64,000 nucleotides of DNA from NCBI RefSeq assembly GCF_030814475.1, contig NZ_JAUSVF010000001.1:1-64000 (forward strand), read 5' to 3'. This document shows, piece by piece, positions 1 through 9,531 of the stretch. Numbering within the stretch: position 1 is the stretch's first letter; the number at the start of each line of letters is the position of its first letter. This DNA is from Pararhizobium capsulatum DSM 1112. Lineage in GTDB: Bacteria > Pseudomonadota > Alphaproteobacteria > Rhizobiales > Rhizobiaceae. Made by a program: the position numbers and the translations under genes. Under the pieces are notes generated by a model. It had not been told where the DNA came from. It saw only the letters and a list, made by a program, of their open reading frames with translations, and did not search any database.

Positions 1-23
1 TTGAGAGTAGCCTGAAGGACGGA

Positions 24-1940
24 ATGCGGAAACGTCTGCCGACTGTAAGTAATGCGTATCGGAAGACTGGGACTGCACTTGCGGTTCTGGCGGCGGTGCT
101 CTGTGGACCGCTTTCACTTCGTGACGCCAATGCCTTCAAGATTTTCGGCATGTCCTTCTTCGAGAATGACGAGGAACCGAACGAAGTCATCGATCCCGTC
201 AACTATTCACTCGATCTCGAAACGGGCACGGCCGACGACGATCTGAAGGAATCGCTGGAAAACGCATCCCGCCTGTTCCAGGAAAAGGACCAGCCCGTCT
301 CCGGCAATCTCGGCCTTGTCATCCGGGCGCGCGACGATCGCGACCGACTGCTTGCGGCGCTTTACGAGAATGCTCGTTACGGCGGTGTTATATCGATCAC
401 CGTCAACGGGCAGGATATCGACTCGCTGCCGCCGGACCCGGTTTTCCCGGCCGGTGCGCCCGTGCCTGTTGCGATCTCAGTTACCCCCGGCCCGGTCTTT
501 ACGATCGGCAAGGTGACGCTTGAAGGCGACGCATCCGGCAAGAACCCGGCCGATTATGATCTCGTAGCGGGCGCGCAAGCCAATTCCACACTGATCATCA
601 AGGCTGGCGAGCAGGTCGTCGAAGACCTGAAGGAAGAAGGCCGGCCTCTGGCAAAGCTCACCAATCGTGCCGCTGTTGCGGATCACAAAACCAACACGGT
701 CGATGTCGACATCGCTGCCGAGGGCGGACCGGTCGCGCCTTTCGGCACTGTGACGGTTACGGGCACCAAGACAGTCGATCCGCAATTCGTCGCCCGCTAT
801 TCGCGCCTCGATACCGGCCGCCGCTATTCACCAGAGGAAATCCGCAAGGCCAACGAGCGCCTGCGGGCTCTTGGTGTTTTTGCCAGCATCACCATCAAGG
901 AGCCAACCGCTCTGGCGCCGGATGGTTCGTTGCCCCTGACTATCGAGGTCTCCGAAGGCAAGCACCGTTATTTCGGCGGCGGAGTCCAATATTCAACGAC
1001 GGACGGTTTCGGCGTCCAGGGCTATTGGGGCCACCGAAACCTGTTCGGCCAGGCCGAATCGCTGAAATTCGAAGGCTCCGTGAACCGGATCGGCGAAAAT
1101 GACATCAGCTCGCTGGACTACAATGCCGGCCTGATCTTCGCCAAACCCGGCGCCTTTGGCCCGGCTTCGACTTTCAATGCCAGCCTCAAGGCGTCGCTCC
1201 TTGATCCGGACGCCTACAAGGCGACGATCTTTACCGGCGCAGCAGGCGTAACCTACGAACTTTCCGATACCGATACCATCTCCGGTGGCGGCGAACTGAG
1301 CTGGGCGAATGTCGACGATGCCTTTGGCAAGAACGAATATCTGACCGCGGCGCTGCCCTTCGAATATGTGCGCGACACCCGCGACAACAAGCTCAACCCG
1401 ACCGAAGGCTATCGCGGCTCGATCAACGCCAAGCCAAGCTATGAAATCGACGGCCAGACCTTCTTCTCGTCCTTCGAAGGCTCGATCGCCGGCTACTACG
1501 GTCTCGGCGAGGAAAACGGTTTCGTGCTGGCCGGCCGCCTCAATGCCGGCGTCATCGTCGGCGGCGACGGCCTTGTCGACATTCCGGCCAACCGGCGCTT
1601 CTACCTCGGCGGCGGCGGCACCGTGCGCGGCTATTCCTACCAGGAAATCAGTCCGCGAAATGATGACGACGAACTGCTCGGCGGCCGCTCCTATGTAAAC
1701 GCGACGATCGAGGCACGCATCGGCATAACCGATACGATCGGGCTCGTGCCTTTCGTCGATGTCGGTACGGTCTCGGCCAAGACCGCGCCTGATTTCTCGG
1801 ATATCAAAGCCGGAGCCGGTGTCGGCCTCAGATACCTGACGCCTTTCGGACCGATCCGTCTCGACGTCGCCGTGCCACTCAATCCCTATCCGGGCGGCAC
1901 AAGCTACGGAATCTATGCGGGCATCGGCCAATCCTTCTGA
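24..1940 (+). CDS. tamA: TamA, Omp85-family outer membrane translocation protein
   Basis: A 638-residue Omp85/BamA-superfamily protein. Residues 1-37 form a signal peptide ending near DANA. POTRA-type repeats fill roughly residues 140-310, and the C-terminal half is a 16-strand-type beta-barrel with the features GGGGTVRGY and a terminal phenylalanine (GIGQSF), the signal read by the BAM machinery. TamA works in the outer membrane with the inner-membrane-anchored TamB to insert outer membrane proteins or move lipids. The tamB gene follows 115 bases downstream on the same strand, which separates this from BamA. The ATG at 24 has a GAAGGA-like ribosome site just upstream; promoter DNA lies outside the window. 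The family is certain and TamA rather than another Omp85 member is strongly supported by context. Confidence 0.93.
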   Translation: MRKRLPTVSNAYRKTGTALAVLAAVLCGPLSLRDANAFKIFGMSFFENDEEPNEVIDPVNYSLDLETGTADDDLKESLENASRLFQEKDQPVSGNLGLVIRARDDRDRLLAALYENARYGGVISITVNGQDIDSLPPDPVFPAGAPVPVAISVTPGPVFTIGKVTLEGDASGKNPADYDLVAGAQANSTLIIKAGEQVVEDLKEEGRPLAKLTNRAAVADHKTNTVDVDIAAEGGPVAPFGTVTVTGTKTVDPQFVARYSRLDTGRRYSPEEIRKANERLRALGVFASITIKEPTALAPDGSLPLTIEVSEGKHRYFGGGVQYSTTDGFGVQGYWGHRNLFGQAESLKFEGSVNRIGENDISSLDYNAGLIFAKPGAFGPASTFNASLKASLLDPDAYKATIFTGAAGVTYELSDTDTISGGGELSWANVDDAFGKNEYLTAALPFEYVRDTRDNKLNPTEGYRGSINAKPSYEIDGQTFFSSFEGSIAGYYGLGEENGFVLAGRLNAGVIVGGDGLVDIPANRRFYLGGGGTVRGYSYQEISPRNDDDELLGGRSYVNATIEARIGITDTIGLVPFVDVGTVSAKTAPDFSDIKAGAGVGLRYLTPFGPIRLDVAVPLNPYPGGTSYGIYAGIGQSF

Positions 1941-2055
1941 GGGCGATCCCTCTGAAGGTAAGCCGTCCCAAGCCCGCCCGGCGCGAGCGCGCGCCAACCA
2001 AATCCTTGACGCGGAAGCAATTTCGCCGCGACACAACTTGCGTTATGGGTAGAGC

Positions 2056-5000
2056 ATGAATCGTCTGGTCCGCATCCTCAAAGCCGCTTTACGCTGGTTT
2101 GCCTATGTCATCGGCGTCGCTGTCGTCGCAGTTGTGCTCGTTTTCCTGTTTGCCGGCTTCACCGCACCTGGCGCCCGCATGGTCGCGACGCTGATCGAGA
2201 AATATGCCTCTACCCCTGACCAGATCGTCCGCATCACCGACCCGAGCGCGCTGCTGACTGGCGATTTCACCGCTTCGACCGTCACCCTCTTCGACAGCAA
2301 GGGCGTCTATGCCGAAATCCGCGACGTCGCCATCGACTGGTCGCCGACGGCCCTGTTTTCGTCCCGTTTCGACGCCCAGTTGATCAAGGCCGGCTCGGCG
2401 CGGCTGGAGCGTCTGCCGATTCCATCACAGGAAACCAAGGAAGTCCGCTCGACCTTTGCGCTTCCACTCGATGTCAAGATCGCCGCACTCGACCTGCCGG
2501 AGATCGTCACTGGCAAGGAGATTGCGGGGACCGACCAGTTCCTCAGCCTCACCGGCAATCTCGATGCCACCAATACCAGCATTGCAACGTCCCTTGCCGT
2601 AGCGCAGCGCGACCAGCCGGACGCAAAAGCCATCGCCGATATCGTTTTCAATCCCTCCGCCAATACGCTGAAGCTCGACGCGACGGTCAACGATATCAGC
2701 GGCGGACTGCTTTCTCGGGCATTGGAGCTGCCGGGCACACCCGCCGTGCAGATCGCCGTCAAGGGCGAAGGCCCGCTTTCCGACTGGGCCGGCAAGGCAA
2801 CTGCCTCGCTCGACGGCACACAGATTCTGGACCTGAATGCACGTCATATTGCCGGGGCGGACGGTAGCCGCAACGTGGCCCTGACCGGTGGCGGCACCTT
2901 CGCCTCGCTGCTGCCGGAAAACCTGCGTCCGCTCTTCGAGGGCAATACCGACATCGACCTTGCCGCAGTGCTTTATGGTGGCACCCGCATCAGCATCGAA
3001 CGCGGCACGCTCTCGAGCGGCGCGCTCGATATCGCCGCCTCCGGCACTTATGACACTGCCGGCAAGAATGACCTGCAGGCAACGCTATCCGGAAAGAATG
3101 GTCCGGTTGAGCTCACCATCGCCGGCCGGCAAGGCGACACGAAACTCGCGGTCAATTCGGCGATGCTTTCACTGGATGGCCAGGCGGACGCCGCAAAGCT
3201 GCAATTGTCCGCCAACCTGGCGAAAGCAACGCTTCCACAGGGCGAAATCGACGCTATTTCGCTCAAGGCCCGGAGCGACAGCTTCGACCTCGCGGGTCGT
3301 AACGGCCCGCTTCAGGCCCATGTCGAGACCGGCGCCATCCGTCTTGGCGATCCCAACCTCGCCCGCCTCGTCAAGGGACCGGCAAAGATTGATGCCACGC
3401 TCTCGGTCACCCCCGAAAGCATCGGCTTCAACCCCGTCACGCTGGAAAGCGCCAGCGTCGGCGGCACGCTCAGCGGCGCCTACAATCTGGCCACCGGCGC
3501 GCTTGAGACGGATTTCAAGCTCTTTGCCCTGCCCGACACGCTGCCGCCGGCAATTGCTGCCAAGGTCGACACCACGATCGCCGCAACCGGCAAGCTGCAA
3601 CTGGCTGAAGGGGGGGCGGTTTCCGTCAGCAATCTCGCCGTCAAATCCGGCACACTGGAACTTGCCGGCAATGCTACGCTCGAGGCCGGCAACCTGACCG
3701 CCGCCATCACGGGCACCCTTCCCGATCTCGGCAAGCTGCTTGCCGACGCAAGCGGCACCGCCGCCTTCAAGATTGATACATCAGGTGCGATCGCGACCCT
3801 CGGCATCAAGGCCGAAATTACCTCTGATGGCGCGACCCTTGCCGGCCGTACCTTGAGCAACCTCGTTGTCACCGCCAATGGCACGGCCAATCCAAGCAGC
3901 CCGCTTGCTGACATCACCGCGACCGGCGCGATCGACGGGCAGACTATTGACGTCAAGGCGAACCTCGCCTCCGATAACAACAACATCACCATCCCGACGA
4001 TGGAAGCGACGATCGGCAACAACAAGCTCAACGGCTCGCTGTCGTTAACGCCCGATTTCCAGCCGAACGGACAGCTCACCTTCAACCTTCCCGACCTCGC
4101 TCTGCTTGCGGCCATGGCCGGCCAGAAGGCGACGGGCGATCTGGCCGGCTCGGTCGCTATCGAAAGCAGCAACGGCAAAACCTCCGCCACCATCAGGGCG
4201 AACGGCTCCGGTATCGAGCGCGACGGGTTGAAAGTCGTCAAGCCGGTTGCCGATATCTCGATTGCAGACCTCAAGGCGCTGGCCATAACCGGCACAGTTT
4301 CGGCAGACGAGATCGTTCAGGGCGAAAACCGACTTACGGCATTGAAGCTCGGTTTTGCGCAACAGGCCGGCAAAACCGACTTCACCCTTAACGGCAGCTA
4401 TGACGAAACGCCACTTTCGGCATCCGGCGCACTCTCAAGCAGCCAGGGCCGCGCCGAAATTGCGCTGCAGTCGCTCACCGCGACGCTGAAGGGTATACCG
4501 ATCACTCTCCCCGCATCGACAGCGGTGGCTTTCGAGAACGGCGCCGTTCAGCTCAAGGATCTCGCAATCGCCACCAAGGGCGGCACACTGACCGTCAACG
4601 GCACCGCCGGCCAGTCGCTCGATCTGACCGCAACCCTTGTTGGCACCCCACAGGTCGAATTCACGATCCCGCAGGAAGGCGGCGAAATCCGCACCCTGAT
4701 CAACGGCGCGACCGCGACACTCAAGGGCCCACTCGATGCGCTCGCCATCGATGCCACCGCCGACGTTGCGAGCCTCTCCTTGCCGCAGGGCGAAATCGGC
4801 TCCGTCACCCTAAAAGCCCATAGCGACGCCTTCAATGTTTCTGCGCAGAGCGGTGTGATCACCACCCGCATCGATGTTGGAACGGCACGGTTTGCCGATG
4901 CCAATATCGACCGGGTTGTCAAGGCACCCATCGCCATCGACACCCGCCTGAACATCGCCAACCGTGTCATCGCCTTCGAGCCCGTCACAATCGACGGCAC

Positions 5001-7773
5001 CAATCTCGATGGCGCATTGAATGGGCGGTTTGCGCTCGATGGCAACATGCTCTCGACCACCTTCTCGCTGGAGGCGCTTCCCGGCGCCCTGCCACCGGCA
5101 GCCGCAGCCAAGTTCGATGCGCCCATCGCCATCACGGGCCGGCTCGCGACCGGGCAGGACGGCGCGGTCGACGTCAGCAACCTTCAGGTCAAGTCGACGA
5201 CCGTCGAAGCGGCCGGTTCGGTTTCTTTGAAATCCGGCCAGCTTCAGGCAGCATTGGCTGGCGAAGTGCCGAACCTGGGCAAGGTTCTTGCCGATGCCTC
5301 CGGTGTCGCACGCTTCAAGATCGACGCGACCGGTCCGCTTGAAACGCCGACCATCAAGGCCGAAATCACATCGAGCGGCGCAACCATGGCCGGCCGCACC
5401 CTAAGCGATCTGGTAGCAAGCATCGATGCAACCGCCAATCCCGACAGCCCACAGGCGAAGATCAGCGCGACAGGCGCGATCAGCGGCCAGGCGATCAACG
5501 TGAAGGCAGATCTCGTTTCCAAGGACGGCCGCACGAGCATCCCGACACTCGAAGCCCGCATCGGCGACAACACGCTGACCGGCTCGGTCAATTTCACCCA
5601 GGACCTTAAACCCAACGGTTCCGTCACCTTCAACTTCCCGGATGTCGCCCTGCTGGCGGCCATGGCCGGCGAGAAGGCGAGTGGCGACATCGCCGGCTCA
5701 GCGACAATCCAAACCACGGACGGCAAGACCTCCATCGCCCTCAAAGCGAGCGGCAGCGGCATCAAGCGCGGTGACCTCGTGATTTCGAAGCCTGCCGCCG
5801 ATATCACCATCGCCGATCTTTCGGCCCTGGCGATCCACGGCAATCTCTCCGTCGAAGCCTTCTCCCAAGGGGTCAACCGCCTCACCGGCCTGAAGCTTGA
5901 TTTCGACCAGCAGGGACCGAAGACCAATGTCAGCCTGGACGGCAACTACGACGGTGCGCCACTCAGCCTGCGCGGCGACGTCCTCAGCGCGGCCGGCAAG
6001 ACGACCGTCAATCTCGCCTCGTTCTCGGCTGCTCCACGCAAGATCCCGGTCAGGCTGGCGAAGCCGACGACCATCACGGTTCAAAACAGCGCCGTAACAC
6101 TGGACACACTGACCATTGGCGCGTCCGGCGGCACGGTGACGGTCAATGGAACGGCTGGTGACAAGCTCGGCCTCGACATCAAGATCGCCGCGCTGCCGGC
6201 AGCGCTCATCAACACCTTCGTCCCGTCGCTCGGCGCGGAAGGCGCGATCAGCGGTACTGTCGGTGTCAAGGGAACCACGGCTGCCCCAGCCGTCTCCTAT
6301 GACCTCGACTGGAACAATGCCAATGTCGCCCAGGCCCGCAGCGCCGGAGTCGGTGCCTTGAATATCAAGGCCAACGGCCAGTTCGCCAACAACACCGTCG
6401 ATGTCCGAACAACGATGTCGGGCGCGGGCGGACTTTCCTTCCGCGGTGGCGGCAAGGTCGGTATCGCGGGCAACCGCGCGATCTCGATGAAATTCGATGG
6501 CGACCTGCCCTTCTCGCTGCTCTCGGCCATCCTCTCGCAACAGGGCTTCACACTGACCGGCAACGCCAAAGTCGATGTCGCCATCGCCGGTACGGCAAGC
6601 GCCCCGCTCGTCACCGGCACGATCACGACTTCCGGCGCGCGTTTCGTCGATGTGCGTCGTAACCTCGCGATCACCAACCTTGCGGCGAATGTCGCGCTCG
6701 ATGGCCGCCAGGCCCGCATCAACGAACTCGGTGGCCGCCTTGCCAGTGGCGGCAATGTATCGGCAACCGGCACAGTCGGCATCCAGCCCGGCTCCGGCTT
6801 CCCGGCGGATCTTTCCATCCGCCTCGACAACGCCAATTATATCGACGGCACTCTGCTCACTGCCCATATCGACGGCACCGTCACGATCAAGGGTTCGCTC
6901 ATTGCCTCGCCGGTTGTCGGCGGCAAGGTGACGATCACCAAGGCGGCGATCACCATTCCGGAAAAACTGCCGCCATCGCTTTCGGAAATCGACATCAAGC
7001 ATCGGCATGCGCCAGCGGATGTCCGCCGTATGCAGGCCGACCTCACCAAGGACACGGGCGGCGGCGGCAAGAGCAGCGGCATCAATTTCGATCTCATCGT
7101 CAGCGCACCGAATCACCTGTTCATCCGCGGCCGCGGCATAGATGCCGAACTGGGCGGCGATCTGACGATTCGCGGCACGGCCTCTCAGCCGGTCGTTGCC
7201 GGCGGGTTCGAAATGCGCCGCGGACGGCTCGAAATTCTCGGCAAACGCCTGACATTCACCGACGGCAACATCACTTTCGGCGGCGATCTCGTTCCGGCAC
7301 TCGATCTCGATGCCACCTCTTCAGCAGGATCCACGACGATCACCGTCAATGTCGGCGGCCTTGCCAACAATCCGACCGTGACCTTCGCGTCGTCGCCCGC
7401 TTTGCCGCAGGACGAAATCCTGGCGCAGCTGATCTTCAACCGTTCCCTGTCGAACCTCTCGGCCTTTCAGATCGCCCAGCTCGCCAGCGCCGTCGCCGAG
7501 CTTGCCGGCGGCCGGTCAAACTCGCTGCTGAGTGGGCTGCGCAACAAGCTCGGGGTCGATGACCTGGACATTTCCACCGACGCCAGCGGCGGCGCACAGG
7601 TTACAGCCGGCAAATACCTGAATGATCGGACCTATCTCGAACTGCAGTCCGGCTCGGAAGCCGGCGGCGGCAAAGCGATCATCAATCTCGACGTCGGCCG
7701 CGGCGTGAAGCTGCGTGGCGAAGCCGGTGCCGAAGGAACCGGCGGAGGGATTTTCTATGAGAAGGAATACTAA
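2056..7773 (+). CDS. tamB: TamB, translocation and assembly module inner-membrane component
   Basis: A 1905-residue TamB/DUF490 (AsmA-like) protein. A single membrane anchor lies at about residues 10-37, followed by a very long beta-helical periplasmic region of alternating strands and the conserved DUF490 domain over the last 350 residues or so (MRRGRLEILGKRLTF, DEILAQLIFNRSLSNLS), which docks to TamA. It probably spans the periplasm as a groove for lipid or protein. It is longer than the roughly 1260 residues of Escherichia coli TamB. The excess is largely explained by a tandem duplication: codons at about 3181-4728 and 4729-6276 align with a constant 1548-base offset, so 516 residues are present twice. 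It is probably co-transcribed with tamA. Confidence 0.94.
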   Translation: MNRLVRILKAALRWFAYVIGVAVVAVVLVFLFAGFTAPGARMVATLIEKYASTPDQIVRITDPSALLTGDFTASTVTLFDSKGVYAEIRDVAIDWSPTALFSSRFDAQLIKAGSARLERLPIPSQETKEVRSTFALPLDVKIAALDLPEIVTGKEIAGTDQFLSLTGNLDATNTSIATSLAVAQRDQPDAKAIADIVFNPSANTLKLDATVNDISGGLLSRALELPGTPAVQIAVKGEGPLSDWAGKATASLDGTQILDLNARHIAGADGSRNVALTGGGTFASLLPENLRPLFEGNTDIDLAAVLYGGTRISIERGTLSSGALDIAASGTYDTAGKNDLQATLSGKNGPVELTIAGRQGDTKLAVNSAMLSLDGQADAAKLQLSANLAKATLPQGEIDAISLKARSDSFDLAGRNGPLQAHVETGAIRLGDPNLARLVKGPAKIDATLSVTPESIGFNPVTLESASVGGTLSGAYNLATGALETDFKLFALPDTLPPAIAAKVDTTIAATGKLQLAEGGAVSVSNLAVKSGTLELAGNATLEAGNLTAAITGTLPDLGKLLADASGTAAFKIDTSGAIATLGIKAEITSDGATLAGRTLSNLVVTANGTANPSSPLADITATGAIDGQTIDVKANLASDNNNITIPTMEATIGNNKLNGSLSLTPDFQPNGQLTFNLPDLALLAAMAGQKATGDLAGSVAIESSNGKTSATIRANGSGIERDGLKVVKPVADISIADLKALAITGTVSADEIVQGENRLTALKLGFAQQAGKTDFTLNGSYDETPLSASGALSSSQGRAEIALQSLTATLKGIPITLPASTAVAFENGAVQLKDLAIATKGGTLTVNGTAGQSLDLTATLVGTPQVEFTIPQEGGEIRTLINGATATLKGPLDALAIDATADVASLSLPQGEIGSVTLKAHSDAFNVSAQSGVITTRIDVGTARFADANIDRVVKAPIAIDTRLNIANRVIAFEPVTIDGTNLDGALNGRFALDGNMLSTTFSLEALPGALPPAAAAKFDAPIAITGRLATGQDGAVDVSNLQVKSTTVEAAGSVSLKSGQLQAALAGEVPNLGKVLADASGVARFKIDATGPLETPTIKAEITSSGATMAGRTLSDLVASIDATANPDSPQAKISATGAISGQAINVKADLVSKDGRTSIPTLEARIGDNTLTGSVNFTQDLKPNGSVTFNFPDVALLAAMAGEKASGDIAGSATIQTTDGKTSIALKASGSGIKRGDLVISKPAADITIADLSALAIHGNLSVEAFSQGVNRLTGLKLDFDQQGPKTNVSLDGNYDGAPLSLRGDVLSAAGKTTVNLASFSAAPRKIPVRLAKPTTITVQNSAVTLDTLTIGASGGTVTVNGTAGDKLGLDIKIAALPAALINTFVPSLGAEGAISGTVGVKGTTAAPAVSYDLDWNNANVAQARSAGVGALNIKANGQFANNTVDVRTTMSGAGGLSFRGGGKVGIAGNRAISMKFDGDLPFSLLSAILSQQGFTLTGNAKVDVAIAGTASAPLVTGTITTSGARFVDVRRNLAITNLAANVALDGRQARINELGGRLASGGNVSATGTVGIQPGSGFPADLSIRLDNANYIDGTLLTAHIDGTVTIKGSLIASPVVGGKVTITKAAITIPEKLPPSLSEIDIKHRHAPADVRRMQADLTKDTGGGGKSSGINFDLIVSAPNHLFIRGRGIDAELGGDLTIRGTASQPVVAGGFEMRRGRLEILGKRLTFTDGNITFGGDLVPALDLDATSSAGSTTITVNVGGLANNPTVTFASSPALPQDEILAQLIFNRSLSNLSAFQIAQLASAVAELAGGRSNSLLSGLRNKLGVDDLDISTDASGGAQVTAGKYLNDRTYLELQSGSEAGGGKAIINLDVGRGVKLRGEAGAEGTGGGIFYEKEY
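3181..6276 (+). repeat. Tandem 516-codon duplication within tamB
   Basis: Two consecutive 1548-base units encode similar protein. The pairs LPQGEI (3232 and 4780), PNLGKVLADASG against PDLGKLLADASG, LLAAMAGEKASGDIAGS against LLAAMAGQKATGDLAGS, and the NGTAG motif (4597 and 6145) all keep the same 1548-base offset, so there is no net insertion or deletion across the unit. The copies have diverged substantially. Unit edges are approximate, because weaker similarity extends slightly upstream of 3181. Confidence 0.85.
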
Positions 7774-7870
7774 GCGAAGGGTGCTGTTGCGCGTTTCACC
7801 GCTGGACGAAATTTCCCCCTTCGGCGATGATCTTGCCCAACAAGCCTCTCATTGAGCGTAAGGTTCCGAT

Positions 7871-8302
7871 ATGAGCGATGTCGTCATCCTGACTGTGCCT
7901 GTTTTCAGCATGCTCGGCAATGCCGGGCTCAACCTGCGTCGCGAAGTCTTCGTGCGGGAGCAACATGTGCCTGCTGATGAAGAGTTCGATGCCGACGACC
8001 TCACAGCTATCCATTTCATCGCCATCAAGGACGGCGAGGTTTGCGGGGTGCTCCGGTTCATCACAAAACCCGAACATGTCAAAATTGGCCGGGTAGTGGT
8101 GCGTCAGGACTATCGCGGTGAAGGCATCGCAAAGGTCATGATGAAGGCAGCCATGGAGACCGTGATTGCCCAGAACGACAGGCGCTTTCATCTCGACGCA
8201 CAGGTCGACAAGGTCGGTTTCTACGAAAAATTTGGTTTCGCAGCCTATGGGCCGGAATTCATGGACGGGGGTATGCCCCACCGCGCCATGAAAACCTACT
8301 GA
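7871..8302 (+). CDS. GNAT family N-acetyltransferase (ElaA-like)
   Basis: A 143-residue single-domain GNAT protein. The acetyl-CoA-binding motif A is seen as VVVRQDYRGEGIAKVMM near residues 78-94 (pattern Q/R-x-x-G-x-G/A), followed by the typical C-terminal segment VGFYEKFGFAAYGPEFMDGG, which is like the ElaA/YjcF subgroup. It should transfer an acetyl group from acetyl-CoA to an unidentified amine. The start has AAGG eight bases upstream. It lies 97 bases after tamB on the same strand and may be read from its own promoter. The family is firm and the substrate unknown. Confidence 0.88.
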   Translation: MSDVVILTVPVFSMLGNAGLNLRREVFVREQHVPADEEFDADDLTAIHFIAIKDGEVCGVLRFITKPEHVKIGRVVVRQDYRGEGIAKVMMKAAMETVIAQNDRRFHLDAQVDKVGFYEKFGFAAYGPEFMDGGMPHRAMKTY

Positions 8303-8319
8303 ACAGTAGAACCCTTCGT

Positions 8320-8613
8320 CTATTTGACCGTGCACACCCCGTTCGCACCGTGCTTGCCGGTGTAGGAAACTGCCGCCGTTCCATCCGGATTGATGCTGAG
8401 CGAAACCGTGACGCCGGCGCCGTGGGCTTCATAATAGTTCTCGTTGAAGACCTTCAGCTTGGCTTCCTTGCCATTGAGATAGATCGGTCCACCCTGATCG
8501 GCATGAACCTCGATATTGCCGGGGCAGATCGCATTAACGAGAGGAATGGCGGCAGCGGCAGGCGTCGCCAGGAAGGCGGCAAATACAAGCGTCGAAACCA
8601 TGGCGCGGGTCAT
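8320..8613 (-). CDS. Small secreted protein of unknown function
   Basis: A 97-residue protein with a signal peptide of about 22 residues (hydrophobic stretch VSTLVFAAFLATPAAAA). The mature part has two cysteines (ICPGNIEV near its start and GVCTVK at the very end), which could form one disulfide in the periplasm. I do not recognise a named family. The ATG at 8613 has AGGAG eight bases upstream; a TTG one codon earlier is also possible but less likely. The gene converges on the acetyltransferase, leaving only 17 bases between the two stop codons. Confidence 0.72.
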   Translation of the reverse strand: MTRAMVSTLVFAAFLATPAAAAIPLVNAICPGNIEVHADQGGPIYLNGKEAKLKVFNENYYEAHGAGVTVSLSINPDGTAAVSYTGKHGANGVCTVK

Positions 8614-8616
8614 CAA

Positions 8617-8992
8617 GCAATCTCCTGGTTGGATCAGTCCGTGCCCGCGGCAGGATGGTGATCATCTGCCCCTGAAGTCAACGCGAAACTTTTGATTGCG
8701 TCGCCTTAGACAATTGATGTCGAAATCCTACTGGTCTTCAGGAGAATGTTGGTCCCCGTCAGGTTAATGCCATCGAATCATAACCCCGCCATTGCCTGCG
8801 AGCATCTTTTTAACGATTTTGCTTCTATAATGGCCCTACGGCGCAAACGATCTCCCCGATCGTGCATGACGCATCTGCGCCCGGACCGGATGTAGCCGGA
8901 AATCAAACATTCGAACGACGCTCTGCGCATCGCGCCCATAGGAGGTGCTGCGCAATGAGCGTCGGGAACGCTACAACGGGAAGGGACCGAAG
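8617..8992. other. Intergenic region without a recognisable gene
   Basis: About 375 bases separate the divergent small secreted protein and the cheW homologue. I see no convincing coding frame. A TATAAT hexamer at 8826-8831 could be the -10 box for the downstream gene, but no good -35 box stands at the right distance. Confidence 0.4.
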
Positions 8993-9472
8993 ATGACGAA
9001 TGCACTTAAGATGGCCGGCTTCGACGGCGAAACGCTCGAGATCATCGCGTTCCGCCTGCACGATCAGGAATTCTGCGTCAAGACGACGACGATCCGCGAA
9101 ATCCGCGGCTGGGCACCGTCCACGCCGATCCCGCATTCGCCGCCGGAAGTCATCGGCGTCATGAACCTGCGCGGCACGGTCATCCCGATCATCGATCTCG
9201 CCCACAAGCTCGGCATGAAGAGCACAGCCGCCAACGAGCGCAGCGCCATCGTCGTCGCCGAAGTCCACAACATGGTCATCGGCCTCGTCGTCGACCGCGT
9301 GTCGGACATCCTGACGATCCAGGGCAGTCAAGTACAGCCGGTTCCTGAAATCACCACATCCTTCGACAAGAGCTATGCGGAAGGCATCATCGCCAACGAG
9401 ACCGGCATGATCTGCTTCCTCAACCTTGCGCGCATGTTCAAGGAACGCGAGATGGACGACATGGCCGCCTGA
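8993..9472 (+). CDS. cheW: CheW-like chemotaxis coupling protein
   Basis: A 159-residue protein made of one CheW domain: IIAFRLHDQEFCVKTTTIREI at the start, then VIGVMNLRGTVIPIIDLAHKLG, IGLVVDRVSDIL and the C-terminal GMICFLNLARMF. CheW couples methyl-accepting receptors to the histidine kinase CheA at the cytoplasmic face of the membrane. The ATG at 8993 is preceded by GGGAAGGGA six bases upstream; an upstream GTG at 8945 lacks this support and would add 16 uncharacteristic residues. No other chemotaxis gene is near, so this is an orphan cheW acting with receptors or CheA encoded elsewhere. Confidence 0.9.
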   Translation: MTNALKMAGFDGETLEIIAFRLHDQEFCVKTTTIREIRGWAPSTPIPHSPPEVIGVMNLRGTVIPIIDLAHKLGMKSTAANERSAIVVAEVHNMVIGLVVDRVSDILTIQGSQVQPVPEITTSFDKSYAEGIIANETGMICFLNLARMFKEREMDDMAA

Positions 9473-9504
9473 TCGGCGCCGGTCTTTTCCGAGGAACTCA
9501 GGGG

Positions 9505-9531
9505 GCGGCCGCAAGGCCGCTCTTTTCGTTT
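9505..9531 (+). terminator. Intrinsic terminator after cheW
   Basis: A perfect 6-bp GC stem, GCGGCC and GGCCGC around a GCAA tetraloop at 9505-9520, is followed by TCTTTTCGTTT. It lies between the convergent cheW homologue and the GlxA-type regulator. Confidence 0.82.
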
